Positions 1 through 7,825 of a stretch of DNA of 49,047 nt are shown one piece after another. The stretch is from an uncultured Oscillospiraceae bacterium (GTDB taxonomy: Bacteria; Bacillota; Clostridia; Oscillospirales; Oscillospiraceae). A model generated the notes under the pieces. That model was not told the origin of the DNA and did no database searches. It saw only the letters and a list, made by a program, of their open reading frames with translations. The stretch spans positions 1 through 49,047 of the forward strand of contig CAJUPW010000019.1 of NCBI GenBank assembly GCA_910588635.1, read 5' to 3'. A program made the position numbers and the translations under genes. How positions within the stretch are numbered: position 1 is the stretch's first letter; each line of letters starts with the position of its first letter.

Positions 1-779
1 CGGGGCAAGGAAACTTCAATCTCCCGCGCAAGCTGGGCGTTTTTTGCTTTCTCGATTTTCTCAACCTCATTCCACAAAACCGCCCTGTCTGAAAAAGCGG
101 CGGGGGCGTGGTCGGGGAGTAAAATCTCGGTATGGACGACACCGCCCTTGTGGGTGTAGTCGTGGGTCATTCCGTCAAACTCATAGCTATGATGGCAGAC
201 TGAAATATTCAAAGTATCTTTGGAACTGGGTTGCGATATTTTTTCGCCCACATATGAAGGCAAATAATGAAGTTGTTTATCCTCTTTTTCTCTTGTGGAA
301 TAGGGAGCAGAATTTATAAGGGAAACTTGTATTTTGAATTTACCTAAGGAAATTGTCCTAATATCAACTATTCTATCGGATTTAAAGCAGTTTTTAGACT
401 GAGCATATTTAAAAAACAAAGATAATCTTTGTAGTTCCTCATCAAGGTGGCCATTTTTATCCCATTGCTCTATATCGCAGGCTTTCCTAGAATCTTCAGG
501 CAAAACCATATCGTGATTTCCGGGGACAATAAGGGTGTTTATAAAACCACAATTTAATCTCTCGCCGAGATTTTTAAGGAATCTGCCTATCATAAAACTT
601 CCAATTTGGTATTCTTTTTTGCTTGCGGTATCAGTTAAGTCACCAGAAAATATAAGCATTGCATGATCTACAGGGGTAAATGTACTTAAAACATCAACAG
701 CTTTGTCTAGTTTTTTAGTAAGTTCTTGATCCGTAACTTGGCAATGCATATCACTTAATTGAATGAGTAATATGTTCAT
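1..779 (-). CDS. Chimeric ORF: metallophosphoesterase N-terminus joined to MobA/MobL relaxase segment (partial)
   Basis: An open frame of 259 codons runs off the left edge. The ATG at 779 follows an AAAGGA ribosome site. Residues 1 to about 199 look like a calcineurin-type metallophosphoesterase: DxH at 10-12 (SDMHC), GDLTD at 46-50, GNHD at 87-90 and a CHHSYE block at 195-200. The final GHxH motif, which completes the metal site, is absent. From about residue 201 the frame changes family without a stop: FDGMTHDYTHKGGVV, LLPDHAP, RAVLWN and QLAREIE are signatures of the MobA/MobL (MobQ) relaxase N-terminal region just after its first beta strand. The relaxase start is also missing. The join may be a real deletion fusion or an assembly chimera near a contig end. 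A working phosphoesterase is unlikely. Family assignment of both halves is from motif recognition. Confidence 0.7.
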   Translation of the reverse strand, partial: MNILLIQLSDMHCQVTDQELTKKLDKAVDVLSTFTPVDHAMLIFSGDLTDTASKKEYQIGSFMIGRFLKNLGERLNCGFINTLIVPGNHDMVLPEDSRKACDIEQWDKNGHLDEELQRLSLFFKYAQSKNCFKSDRIVDIRTISLGKFKIQVSLINSAPYSTREKEDKQLHYLPSYVGEKISQPSSKDTLNISVCHHSYEFDGMTHDYTHKGGVVHTEILLPDHAPAAFSDRAVLWNEVEKIEKAKNAQLAREIEVSLP

Positions 780-865
780 TTTGTGTATCCTTTCTATTTA
801 TAGTTTATTTAAGAGGAATAATGAATATTTCTTTTAGTATATCACCTTGTCGAAAAAATGCAACA

Positions 866-892
866 TTGTTTCGATCCGTTTCAGCATATAAT
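866..892 (+). promoter_or_regulatory. Putative promoter of the 37-aa ORF
   Basis: A perfect -10 box TATAAT lies at 887-892. The best -35 is TTGTTT at 866-871 with a short 15-nt spacer, or CATTGT at 864-869 with 17 nt. It stands 32 nt upstream of the small ORF. Confidence 0.45.
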
Positions 893-923
893 CTAAAGAA
901 GTATACTTTTGGAGGTGTTTTAT

Positions 924-1037
924 ATGAAAGGTCCTATACTAGTTTTAACTGAGTATCATCCGACTGCACTTGCGTCTCAAATTCAAACTATTCATCCAGT
1001 TGTATCCACTTGGCTCACAAAAGAACTACACAAATGA
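924..1037 (+). CDS. 37-aa small protein of unknown function
   Basis: The ORF starts at ATG 924, eight bases after a strong GGAGGTG ribosome site, and ends at TGA 1035-1037. The 37-residue product begins MKGPILVLTEYHPT and ends STWLTKELHK. It has no signal peptide, no cysteines and no membrane segment. It has its own -10 box upstream and a hairpin terminator that begins inside its stop codon, so it looks like a complete monocistronic unit. I do not recognise the family. The position between the relaxase fragment and the serine recombinase suggests a function for the mobile element, such as a small regulator or leader peptide, but that is inference. Confidence 0.5.
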   Translation: MKGPILVLTEYHPTALASQIQTIHPVVSTWLTKELHK

Positions 1038-1066
1038 TGCCTTTGCCATTTTATCGGCAAAGGCAT
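1037..1066 (+). terminator. Intrinsic terminator of the 37-aa ORF
   Basis: Stem ATGCCTTTGCC (1037-1047) pairs perfectly with GGCAAAGGCAT (1056-1066) across an 8-nt loop, followed by an AT-rich TTTAAAATAATTTCTT tail. Confidence 0.75.
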
Positions 1067-1079
1067 TTAAAATAATTTC

Positions 1080-1108
1080 TTGCCACGCGGCTGCTCATAG
1101 GGTATGAT
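1080..1108 (+). promoter_or_regulatory. Sigma-70 promoter of the serine recombinase
   Basis: TTGCCA (1080-1085), a 17-nt spacer and TATGAT (1103-1108) lie just after the preceding terminator and 38 nt before the expected recombinase start. Confidence 0.6.
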
Positions 1109-1145
1109 GATATCGAGCAGTTACGCCTTGAAGGAGGTGTAACAA

Positions 1146-2684
1146 ATCCTTTGCGCGATCTATACACGACTGAGTAAGGAGGATGAAGACAAGCATCAGC
1201 CCGAGTCGGAGAGCATCCAGAACCAGAAGTCCCTGCTGACCCGCTATGCCGTCGACCACGGCTGGGATATCTACTCGATTTTTTGCGACGAGGACTTCTC
1301 TGGGGTAGACAGTGACCGCCCCGACTTCAACCGCATGATCGAGGCCGCCAAGCAGAAAAAATTCCAGATCATCCTGTGCAAGAGTCAGTCCCGTTTTACG
1401 CGTGACATGGAGCTGGTGGAAAAGTACATCCACGGTCTGTTTCCCATCTGGGGCATCCGCTTCATTGCGGTAGCGGACAACGCCGACACGGAGGTCAAGG
1501 GCAACAAGAAGGCCCGGCAGATCAATGGTCTGGTAAACGAGTGGTATCTGGAGGACCTGTCGGAAAACGTCCGCATGGTCTTTGACCTGAAACGGCGGGA
1601 GGGCAAATACATCGGCGGCTTTCCCATCTACGGCTACCGGAAGGACCCGGCGGACAAAAACCACATCATCCCCGACCCGGAGGCGGCGGAGGTGGTGCGG
1701 CAAATCTATCAATGGTCCCTGGAGGGCCACGGCCGTCAGAACATCGCCTATCTGCTGAACCAACGGGGTATCCCCAACCCCACCCGCTACAAGACAGAGC
1801 GGGGCTGGACCTGCAATCATCCCATCAAGAACGACTGCGGCCTGTGGAACAAGGTGACTGTAGGTCGAATTTTGACAAATGAGATGTACACGGGCGTGAT
1901 GATTCAGGGCCGACGGCGAAAGGTCAGCTACAAGTCCAAGGTTATTATTGATACCCCAGAAAGTAAGTGGTATCGGGTGGAGGGCACCCACGAAGCGATC
2001 ATCGACCGGGCGACCTTTGAGGCGGTCCAACGGGGGTTGAAGCTGCGTACCCGGACGGACGGAACAGGGGAAACCCACCTGTTAGCCGGACTGGTGAAAT
2101 GTGCCGACTGCGGGTCCACCATGAGCAAGTGCTCCAACGGCAAGCGGGCCTATCTGCGGTGCAAGCTGTATGCCGACAGCGGAAGTCAAAAACTGTGTGC
2201 CCGGCACTCGGTGCGGCTGGACCAGCTTATCGACCTGATCTCGGAGCGCATCCGCTATTACGTCCAGACCTACTACCAGCTGGACCCCAAAGACCTCCAG
2301 CCGCAAAAGGACACCCGCCGGGAGGCGCTGGAGCAGGAGCAGAAAAGCCTGTCCGCCCAGATGGAAAAGCGCAGCCAGGCGCTGAAAACGCTGTACCTGG
2401 ACAGGGTGGCCGGTATCCTCAGCGAGGGCCAGTTCGTGGAGCTGAACCAGACCTTTCTAGATGAAAAAGGCTGCCTGGAGCGGCGGCTTACTTCTATCCA
2501 GGAGGAGTTGGCGGAAAGGGAACATTCAGAGGACCGAACCGATCTGATGGAACGGGCCCAGGAGCTCTTAAAGCTGGAAACGGTTCCCCGGGAGTTGGTC
2601 ATCGGGCTGATTGACCGAATCGAAATCGGTGAAAAAGACCCAATTACAGGTCGGCAGGAGATCAAAGTTTTCTGGAAGTTTTAA
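1146..2684 (+). CDS. Large serine recombinase (integrase) with ATC at the expected start codon
   Basis: The frame encodes 512 residues from codon 1146. Residues 2-150 are a resolvase-type catalytic domain with the nucleophile in YTRLSKED (Ser10) and SIQNQKSLL after it. Residues about 165-280 are a Recombinase DNA-binding domain, followed by a zinc ribbon starting with CADCGS near residue 319, then a Lys/Glu-rich coiled coil (about 400-480). An AAGGAGG site at 1131-1137 is placed ideally for codon 1146, but that codon is ATC, there is an in-frame TAA at 1140, and no ATG, GTG or TTG precedes the catalytic serine. The next ATG is at 1335 and would remove the active site. So the gene is either initiated at a near-cognate codon, inactivated by ATG-to-ATC, or affected by a base error. 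It is probably the integrase of the element ending at about 2770. Confidence 0.85.
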   Translation: MLCAIYTRLSKEDEDKHQPESESIQNQKSLLTRYAVDHGWDIYSIFCDEDFSGVDSDRPDFNRMIEAAKQKKFQIILCKSQSRFTRDMELVEKYIHGLFPIWGIRFIAVADNADTEVKGNKKARQINGLVNEWYLEDLSENVRMVFDLKRREGKYIGGFPIYGYRKDPADKNHIIPDPEAAEVVRQIYQWSLEGHGRQNIAYLLNQRGIPNPTRYKTERGWTCNHPIKNDCGLWNKVTVGRILTNEMYTGVMIQGRRRKVSYKSKVIIDTPESKWYRVEGTHEAIIDRATFEAVQRGLKLRTRTDGTGETHLLAGLVKCADCGSTMSKCSNGKRAYLRCKLYADSGSQKLCARHSVRLDQLIDLISERIRYYVQTYYQLDPKDLQPQKDTRREALEQEQKSLSAQMEKRSQALKTLYLDRVAGILSEGQFVELNQTFLDEKGCLERRLTSIQEELAEREHSEDRTDLMERAQELLKLETVPRELVIGLIDRIEIGEKDPITGRQEIKVFWKF

Positions 2685-2730
2685 GATAAACTTGGAAGAA
2701 AAACGAAGTTTTTCGCCAAAGTTCTTTTCG

Positions 2731-2756
2731 GTTCCTTTTCTTTCAAGAAAAGGAAC
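2731..2756. terminator. Hairpin at the 3' end of the recombinase gene
   Basis: GTTCCTTTTCTT (2731-2742) and AAGAAAAGGAAC (2745-2756) form a perfect 12-bp stem. There is no clean T-run on the plus strand, so it could be a bidirectional terminator or an element-end repeat. Confidence 0.45.
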
Positions 2757-2763
2757 AAAACCC

Positions 2764-2780
2764 CCGTAATGTACTTACGG
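2764..2780. other. Candidate attachment-site junction of the serine-recombinase element
   Basis: CCGTAA (2764-2769) and TTACGG (2775-2780) flank TGTAC. This imperfect palindrome falls exactly where the PRK06851-like reading frame loses homology (it ends HVV-VP-stop). Serine recombinases use short imperfect-palindrome att sites, so this is the probable right junction. The other end would be needed to define the core. Confidence 0.4.
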
Positions 2781-3074
2781 AACCACCACATGGGGCGCGG
2801 TGCCGTCCACGATGGCCACACCCTTGCCGGGGAGGGTGACAGCGTCCAGGGAATCCGGGTCTCCGGAGCAGAGGATGTATTCCGTGTCCAGCCCGGCCTC
2901 TTCAGCCCAGGCGCCGACCTTTCGCATCAGTGTGGACTTACCGCAGCCAGGCCCGCCCTTCAAAATATAGACGGCCCGGGCCTCCTTTGGGGAGATCAGG
3001 TGGTCATACAGGGAGTAAAAGCCAGTGGGGGCGTTGGCTCCCAGAAAATATTGAATATGTGGCAAAGCAGTCAT
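2775..3074 (-). pseudogene. PRK06851-like P-loop ATPase, 3' part removed by element insertion
   Basis: The first 99 codons remain. The ATG at 3074 has a GGAGGG ribosome site. The product carries a Walker A motif GGPGCGKST near residues 40-48 and GTAPHVV near the end; full-length relatives are roughly 350-400 residues and continue past this motif. Homology ends abruptly and the frame stops two codons later at the putative att junction, so the gene was cut by the integrative element. The function of the family (clostridial P-loop proteins of unknown role) is not established. The gene is divergent from the reductase operon. Confidence 0.7.
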
Positions 3075-3168
3075 AAGCGACCCTCCGTATTAACGATTTT
3101 ACGTCTCAGCCTATGTCCGGACAGGCGGTTTTGTGCGAAAAACAGCCGTCAAAAATGTACCGCAGGCA

Positions 3169-3197
3169 TTGTATCCCGGTCCTGCTTTTGGTATAAT
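3169..3197 (+). promoter_or_regulatory. Sigma-70 promoter of the nitrite/sulfite reductase gene
   Basis: TTGTAT (3169-3174), a 17-nt spacer and a perfect TATAAT (3192-3197) lie 73 nt upstream of the start codon, leaving a leader of about 65 nt. Confidence 0.7.
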
Positions 3198-3269
3198 AAG
3201 AAAAGTACAATTCTCCCGGTCAGGCCGGGTGAACCAGAGAAATCAAACAGGGAAAGGCTGGAAAACCAT

Positions 3270-4814
3270 ATGAACAAACAGTGGACCGATACCTTCCGCA
3301 CGGAGATTGAAAATTTTAAAGGGACCATCGGCTCCTTCGACAAGGGCGAAATTGACCGGAAGGCCTACAAGGGCGTGTCCGGCGGGCTGGGCTCCTACGC
3401 CCAGCGGGACGCCTCCAGGCACATGCTCCGCCTGCGCCTGCCCGGCGGACGGCTGACCATGCCCAGGCTTAAATTCCTCGCCGAGGTGGCGGAGCGGGAA
3501 AAGGTGGGCCGTATGAAGCTGACCACCTGCGAGACCATCCAGCTCCACGATCTGGCGGCCGGCCAGGTGCCCCCCCTCATGGAGGAGGCGGTAGAGGTCG
3601 ATATTTACACCAAAGGCGGCGGCGGGGACAACCCCCGGAACGTGATGGCCAGCCCCCTCAGCGGCGTCCAGTCCGGCGAGGCCTTCAACGTAATCCCCTA
3701 CGCCGAGGCGGTCACCAAGTACCTGCTGTCCATCTGCCGGGACATCAAGATGCCCCGCAAGCTGAAAATCGCCTTCTGCAACGGGGTGGACGACTGCGTC
3801 CACAGCGCCTTCCGGGACATGGGCTTCCTGGCCCAGCCCGACGGCACCTTCGCCCTGCGCATCGCCGGAGGCCTGGGGGCGGCCCGGCCCTCCATAGGCG
3901 TGCTGGTGGAGGAGCATGTGAATCCCCAGGAGGTTCTCTACTACGTCCAGGCCATGGTGGACACCTTCTGCGCCCACGGCAACTACGAGAACCGGGCCCG
4001 CGCCCGCACCCGCTACATGCAGGACACGCTGGGTCCTGACGGGCTGAAGGAGGAGTTCCTGAAAAACGTGGCCGCCCGCAAGGCGGAGGGCGGTCTGGAG
4101 CTCACCGGCCTGGAGGCCCCCGCCGACATCGCCCGGGACAACAGCGGCACGGTGGACCACCCCCGCGCCATCCCCCAGAAGCAGGCCGGCATGTACGCCG
4201 TGAAGTACCACCCCATCGGGGGCCTTCTGCCTGTGGAGAAGCCCCGGCAGTTATATGAACTGCTGAAGGATATCCCCGGGGCGGAAATCCGCATCGCCCC
4301 CAACGAGACCCTGTACGTCATCAACCTCACCGCCAGAGAGGCGGAGCAGGTAATCGCCGCCACCACCGACAGCGCCGTCGCCGAGTTTGAGTGCAGCGTG
4401 GCCTGCATCGGAGCCGCCACCTGCCAGCAGGGGGTCCGGGACAGCCAGGGCGTTCTCCAGACGGTGATAAAGGCCGTCCGTGAGGCCGGTATCCCCGACG
4501 GGGCCTTGCCCAAAATCGTGATCTCCGGCTGTCCCTCCAGCTGCGCCGCCCACCAGGCGGGGGCCATTGGGTTCCAGGGGGGCGTGAAGCTGGTGGACAA
4601 GAAGCCCCAGCCCGCCTTCAAGATGTTCCTGAACGGCACCGACGCGCTGGGCGAAGCCGCCTTCGGCCAGGAGGCTGGCGCCGTTCTGGAGGCCGACCTT
4701 CCCGCCTTGCTGGTGGAGCTGGGCAAAGCGGCGGCCGCCGCAGGCCAGAGCTGGGCGCAGTGGTCGGAGAGCCACGCCGCCGAGCGGGACGCCATTATCG
4801 CCAAGTACGCATAA
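3270..4814 (+). CDS. Ferredoxin-dependent nitrite/sulfite reductase (siroheme, 4Fe-4S)
   Basis: The protein has 514 residues starting MNKQWTDTFR; the frame is open upstream to 2769 but that part precedes the promoter and ribosome site (GGAAAGG), so ATG 3270 is chosen. It has the duplicated ferredoxin-like half domains of the nitrite/sulfite reductase family. The cluster/siroheme cysteines are visible as C-x5-C (Cys379, Cys385 in ACIGAATC) and C-x3-C (Cys421, Cys425 in SGCPSSC). The enzyme performs six-electron reduction of nitrite to ammonia or sulfite to sulfide in the cytoplasm, drawing on ferredoxin. The substrate cannot be decided from sequence alone. The gene is followed by a hairpin and an iron/cobalamin-type importer, which could supply metal for the prosthetic groups (inference). 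Confidence 0.88.
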   Translation: MNKQWTDTFRTEIENFKGTIGSFDKGEIDRKAYKGVSGGLGSYAQRDASRHMLRLRLPGGRLTMPRLKFLAEVAEREKVGRMKLTTCETIQLHDLAAGQVPPLMEEAVEVDIYTKGGGGDNPRNVMASPLSGVQSGEAFNVIPYAEAVTKYLLSICRDIKMPRKLKIAFCNGVDDCVHSAFRDMGFLAQPDGTFALRIAGGLGAARPSIGVLVEEHVNPQEVLYYVQAMVDTFCAHGNYENRARARTRYMQDTLGPDGLKEEFLKNVAARKAEGGLELTGLEAPADIARDNSGTVDHPRAIPQKQAGMYAVKYHPIGGLLPVEKPRQLYELLKDIPGAEIRIAPNETLYVINLTAREAEQVIAATTDSAVAEFECSVACIGAATCQQGVRDSQGVLQTVIKAVREAGIPDGALPKIVISGCPSSCAAHQAGAIGFQGGVKLVDKKPQPAFKMFLNGTDALGEAAFGQEAGAVLEADLPALLVELGKAAAAAGQSWAQWSESHAAERDAIIAKYA

Positions 4815-4819
4815 GCATC

Positions 4820-4846
4820 ATAACCACCGGCTCCGCCGGTGGTTAT
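4820..4846 (+). terminator. Hairpin between the reductase and ABC importer genes
   Basis: ATAACCACCGGC (4820-4831) pairs perfectly with GCCGGTGGTTAT (4835-4846) across a TCC loop. Only TTG follows, so it may be a weak terminator or an RNA-stabilising stem that lets transcription continue into the importer. Confidence 0.6.
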
Positions 4847-4866
4847 TTGAAATCTCGGAGGATACC

Positions 4867-5868
4867 ATGAAACGACACGTTTTCATCTCCATTCTGTTTT
4901 TCTCCCTCCTGCTGACCGCCTGCGGGGGGAGTGTCCGGCCCTCCGCCCAGTCTCAGCAGGAGGACCAGCATCAACTGGGAAGTCAGTCCCAGCCCGCCGC
5001 CGCAGCCTCAGAGGAGGGAAAAATCGCCTTTACCGACGCCCTGGGCCAGGAGTTCTCCATCGACGCGCCGGAGCGGGTTGCGGTGATGATCGGCAGCTTC
5101 GCCGACGTGTGGGTGCTGGCCGGGGGCGAGGATGCCATGGTGGCCACCGCCAACGACGCCTGGGAGTCCTACGGTCTGGAGCTGGGGGAGGATGTGGTCA
5201 ACATCGGCTCCCCCATGAAGCCCAACGTGGAGCTGGTGCTGGGGGCGGAACCCGATTTGATTATCGCCAGCAGCCTGTCCCCCTCCAACCTGGAGCTCCA
5301 GGAGACCTTCCGGAGTGCCGGCATCCCCGCCGCCTACTTTGACGTGTCCTCCTTCCAGGACTACCTGGACCTGCTGGACCTGTTCACCCGGCTCACCGGC
5401 CACCCGGAGCGCTATGAGCAGTACGGCGCCGCCGTCAAGGCCCAGGTGGACGGGGCTGTGCAGCGCAGAGCCGTCTACGACTATATCCCCACGGTGCTCA
5501 CCATCCAGGTGTCAGGGAGCAGTATCAAGGTAAAGAACAGTGAGGACAACGTGCTGGGCCCCATGCTGAAGGATTTGGGCTGTCTCAACATCGCCGACGG
5601 AGATGATTCTCTCCTGGAGGACCTGAGCCTGGAGGCCATTCTCCAGCTCGACCCGGGCTACATCTTCGCCGTCTACCACGGCACAGACGAGGCGGCGGCC
5701 CAGGCCAATCTGGAGGAAAGCCTGCTGTCCAACCCCGCCTGGGCCTCCCTCAGCGCGGTGCAGAGGGGCGATTTCCACATCCTGGAGCGGAGAATGTACA
5801 GCTTGAAGCCCAACGCCCTGTGGGGGGACGCCTATGAGCAGCTTGCGGATATCCTCTGCGGGGAGTAA
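4867..5868 (+). CDS. Iron/cobalamin-type ABC importer, substrate-binding lipoprotein
   Basis: The 333-residue protein starts with a lipoprotein signal peptide whose lipobox LLTAC puts the lipidated cysteine at residue 19. A Ser/Gln-rich linker follows, then a Peripla_BP_2 fold (about 50-330) typical of siderophore, heme or cobalamin binding proteins, including SPMKPNVELVLGAEPDLI, which matches the usual 'PNxExIxxLxPDLI' segment. It would sit on the outer face of the membrane and deliver ligand to the FecCD-type permease encoded immediately downstream. Its 3' end overlaps the permease start by 35 nt, implying coupled expression. The ligand is not predictable here; no riboswitch or obvious Fur box was recognised upstream. 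Confidence 0.85.
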   Translation: MKRHVFISILFFSLLLTACGGSVRPSAQSQQEDQHQLGSQSQPAAAASEEGKIAFTDALGQEFSIDAPERVAVMIGSFADVWVLAGGEDAMVATANDAWESYGLELGEDVVNIGSPMKPNVELVLGAEPDLIIASSLSPSNLELQETFRSAGIPAAYFDVSSFQDYLDLLDLFTRLTGHPERYEQYGAAVKAQVDGAVQRRAVYDYIPTVLTIQVSGSSIKVKNSEDNVLGPMLKDLGCLNIADGDDSLLEDLSLEAILQLDPGYIFAVYHGTDEAAAQANLEESLLSNPAWASLSAVQRGDFHILERRMYSLKPNALWGDAYEQLADILCGE

Positions 5869-6853
5869 GGGCCGGTACGGCCTGATTGCCGCCCTGGCTG
5901 GGCTGACGGTACTGGCGGCTGTGGGAAGTCTAGCCTTCGGCGCGGCGCCCATCCCCCCGTGGGAGGTCGTCGCCGCCCTATTGGGCCGGGGGAAAGGCAC
6001 CGCAGCGTCTATCATCCTCTATGTCCGCCTGCCCCGGCTGTGCGGCTGCCTGCTGGCGGGGGCGGCCTTGGCTTGCGCCGGGGTCATCATCCAGGGGGTG
6101 CTGAACAACCCCCTGGCCGCCCCTAATGTGATCGGGGTCAACTCCGGGGCGGGGCTGGCCACCGCCCTGTGCTGCGCCCTGGCTCCGGAAGCGGTGCGCC
6201 TCACCCCCATCGCCGCCTTTCTGGGGGCGCTGGCGGGGGTGCTGCTGGTGCTGCTTATCGCCGAGCGGGCGGGGGCGGCCCGGATCACCCTGGTGCTGGC
6301 GGGAGTAGCCATGTCCAGCATCTTCAGCGCCGGCATCGACGCGGTGGTCACCTTCGTCCCCGACGCCCTCAGCGGCTACACCGACTTTCGGGTGGGCGGG
6401 GTGAAAAATCTGTCCATGGCCCGGCTGGCTCCGGCCTTCTGGGTAATTTTGATCGCTCTGCTGATCGCGCTCTCTCTGTCCAACGAGCTGGACCTGCTGC
6501 TGCTGGGCCGTGAGACCGCCCAGAGCCTGGGCTTGCCTGCCAAGCGGCTGCGGCTGGCCCTGCTCATGCTGGCGGCCGCCCTGGCGGGGGCGGCGGTGAG
6601 CTTTGCCGGGCTGCTGGGCTTTGTGGGGCTGCTGGTGCCCCATATCATGCGCCGTGCGGTGGGCGAGGACAGCTTTCCGCTGCTTTTATCCTCCGCCCTG
6701 GGGGGCGGGCTGCTGCTCACCGTCTGCGACCTGGCCTCCCGGATGATCTTCGCCCCCTTTGAGCTGCCCCTGGGGGTGGTGCTGTCCCTGGCGGGAGGGC
6801 CCTTCTTCATCTGGCTGCTGCTGAAACAGCGGAGAGGGGGCGGCGGTCTGTGA
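5834..6853 (+). CDS. FecCD-family ABC importer permease
   Basis: The 339-residue product has about nine to ten hydrophobic segments and family landmarks: RLPRLCGCLLAGAALACAG near residues 58-76, the LNNPLAAPNVIGVNSGAGL block after it, and GFVGLLVPHIMRR near residue 265, which contacts the ATPase. ATG 5834 lies inside the binding-protein gene behind a GGGGGGA site. The 3' end overlaps the ATPase start by four bases (GTGA). It forms the homodimeric membrane channel of the importer. Confidence 0.87.
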   Translation: MSSLRISSAGSKGRYGLIAALAGLTVLAAVGSLAFGAAPIPPWEVVAALLGRGKGTAASIILYVRLPRLCGCLLAGAALACAGVIIQGVLNNPLAAPNVIGVNSGAGLATALCCALAPEAVRLTPIAAFLGALAGVLLVLLIAERAGAARITLVLAGVAMSSIFSAGIDAVVTFVPDALSGYTDFRVGGVKNLSMARLAPAFWVILIALLIALSLSNELDLLLLGRETAQSLGLPAKRLRLALLMLAAALAGAAVSFAGLLGFVGLLVPHIMRRAVGEDSFPLLLSSALGGGLLLTVCDLASRMIFAPFELPLGVVLSLAGGPFFIWLLLKQRRGGGGL

Positions 6854-7605
6854 TCGAGCTGAAACATCTCCAGGCGGGCTACCCCGGCCGCCCGGTGCTG
6901 GAGGACGTGTGCCTGGACTTCCGGCCAGGGGAGGTCTTTGCCGTCTTAGGCCCCAACGGCTGCGGCAAATCCACCCTGCTGCGGACCTCCAACGGCCTGC
7001 TGGCCCCGACCGGCGGGGATATCCTGGTGGACGGCGTACCTTTGGAGAAATTATCCTCCAAGCAGGTGGCCCAAAAAATCGCCTATCTGCCCCAGTCCCG
7101 GTCCATCCCCAGCATCACCGCCAGGCGGATGGTCCTGCACGGCCGGTTCCCCTACTTGTCCTACCCCCGGCGCTACGGTCAGAAGGACCATGAGACGGTG
7201 CGCAAGGCTCTGGAGCGAGTGGGGGCGTCGGATCTGGCCTCCAGGCCCTTGCCCGAGTTGTCCGGAGGCCAGCGGCAGAAGGTCTATCTGGCCATGGCCC
7301 TGGCTCAGGATACCCGGACCATCCTCATGGACGAGCCCACCACCTACCTGGACATAAGCTGCCAGCTGGAGGTAATGGCCCTGGCCCGCCGTCTGGCGGA
7401 GGAGGGCCGGGCTGTGGTGATGGTCCTCCACGACCTGTGTCTGGCCTTGCGGTACGCCCACCGGGCCGCCCTGTTGTGCAGCGGCCGGGTCCGTCAGACC
7501 GGCACCCCGGAGGAACTCTTCCAGAGCCGTGCCCTGGAGAAAGTCATGGGGACCTCTCTGGGCCGGGCGGAGACAGCGGAGGGCTGGCGGTACTATTATC
7601 AGTAA
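6850..7605 (+). CDS. Iron/cobalamin-type ABC importer ATPase
   Basis: The 251-residue ATPase begins at GTG 6850, overlapping the permease stop. Visible motifs are Walker A GPNGCGKST (residues 34-42), Q-loop YLPQ (79-82), signature LSGGQRQK (137-144), Walker B TILMDEP (157-163) and the switch histidine in VLHDL. It matches FepC/BtuD/FhuC-type ATPases that energise uptake with FecCD permeases. It is the last gene of the importer operon; no strong terminator follows, only an imperfect GC-rich stem near 7620-7648. Confidence 0.88.
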   Translation: MIELKHLQAGYPGRPVLEDVCLDFRPGEVFAVLGPNGCGKSTLLRTSNGLLAPTGGDILVDGVPLEKLSSKQVAQKIAYLPQSRSIPSITARRMVLHGRFPYLSYPRRYGQKDHETVRKALERVGASDLASRPLPELSGGQRQKVYLAMALAQDTRTILMDEPTTYLDISCQLEVMALARRLAEEGRAVVMVLHDLCLALRYAHRAALLCSGRVRQTGTPEELFQSRALEKVMGTSLGRAETAEGWRYYYQ

Positions 7606-7704
7606 GAATACCGATTTTCCGGAGGGGCGCGCTTTAGGCCGCCTCTCCTGTAACAAACGCTAAAAGGGACTGGTCAAACGGCCTTGAATGGTGTAAAATG
7701 TCTC

Positions 7705-7733
7705 TTGACAATCCGGAACCACCCGAGTAGAAT
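7705..7733 (+). promoter_or_regulatory. Consensus sigma-70 promoter of the hydrogenase gene
   Basis: TTGACA (7705-7710), a 17-nt spacer and TAGAAT (7728-7733) lie 92 nt upstream of the chosen start. The box is nearly consensus, implying strong expression. Confidence 0.8.
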
Positions 7734-7825
7734 AGGTGCGAAATGAAAGAAATCCTGCAATTTTGGAAGAGTTCTTGAATATTGCAGGCAAAATGATTGT
7801 TAATATTTGCGGAAGGAGCATACAT

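Larger units (their letters stand above)
1..2770. mobile_element. Right end of an integrative mobilizable element
   Basis: The segment combines a MobA/MobL relaxase piece (1 to about 180), a small autonomous ORF and a large serine recombinase that is the last gene before a disrupted chromosomal ATPase gene. Large serine recombinases of Tn4451-type and related clostridial mobilizable elements often sit right next to one attachment site, which fits here. The left end is outside the window. The boundary on the right is placed at the palindromic 2764-2780 sequence where the ATPase homology stops. The extent is an inference; the disrupted gene and the recombinase are seen directly. Confidence 0.6.

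Noticed and set aside
2769..3269. Extended N-terminus of the nitrite/sulfite reductase frame
   Set aside because: The extension overlaps the antisense ATPase fragment and precedes the promoter and ribosome site; the family begins at MNKQWTD.
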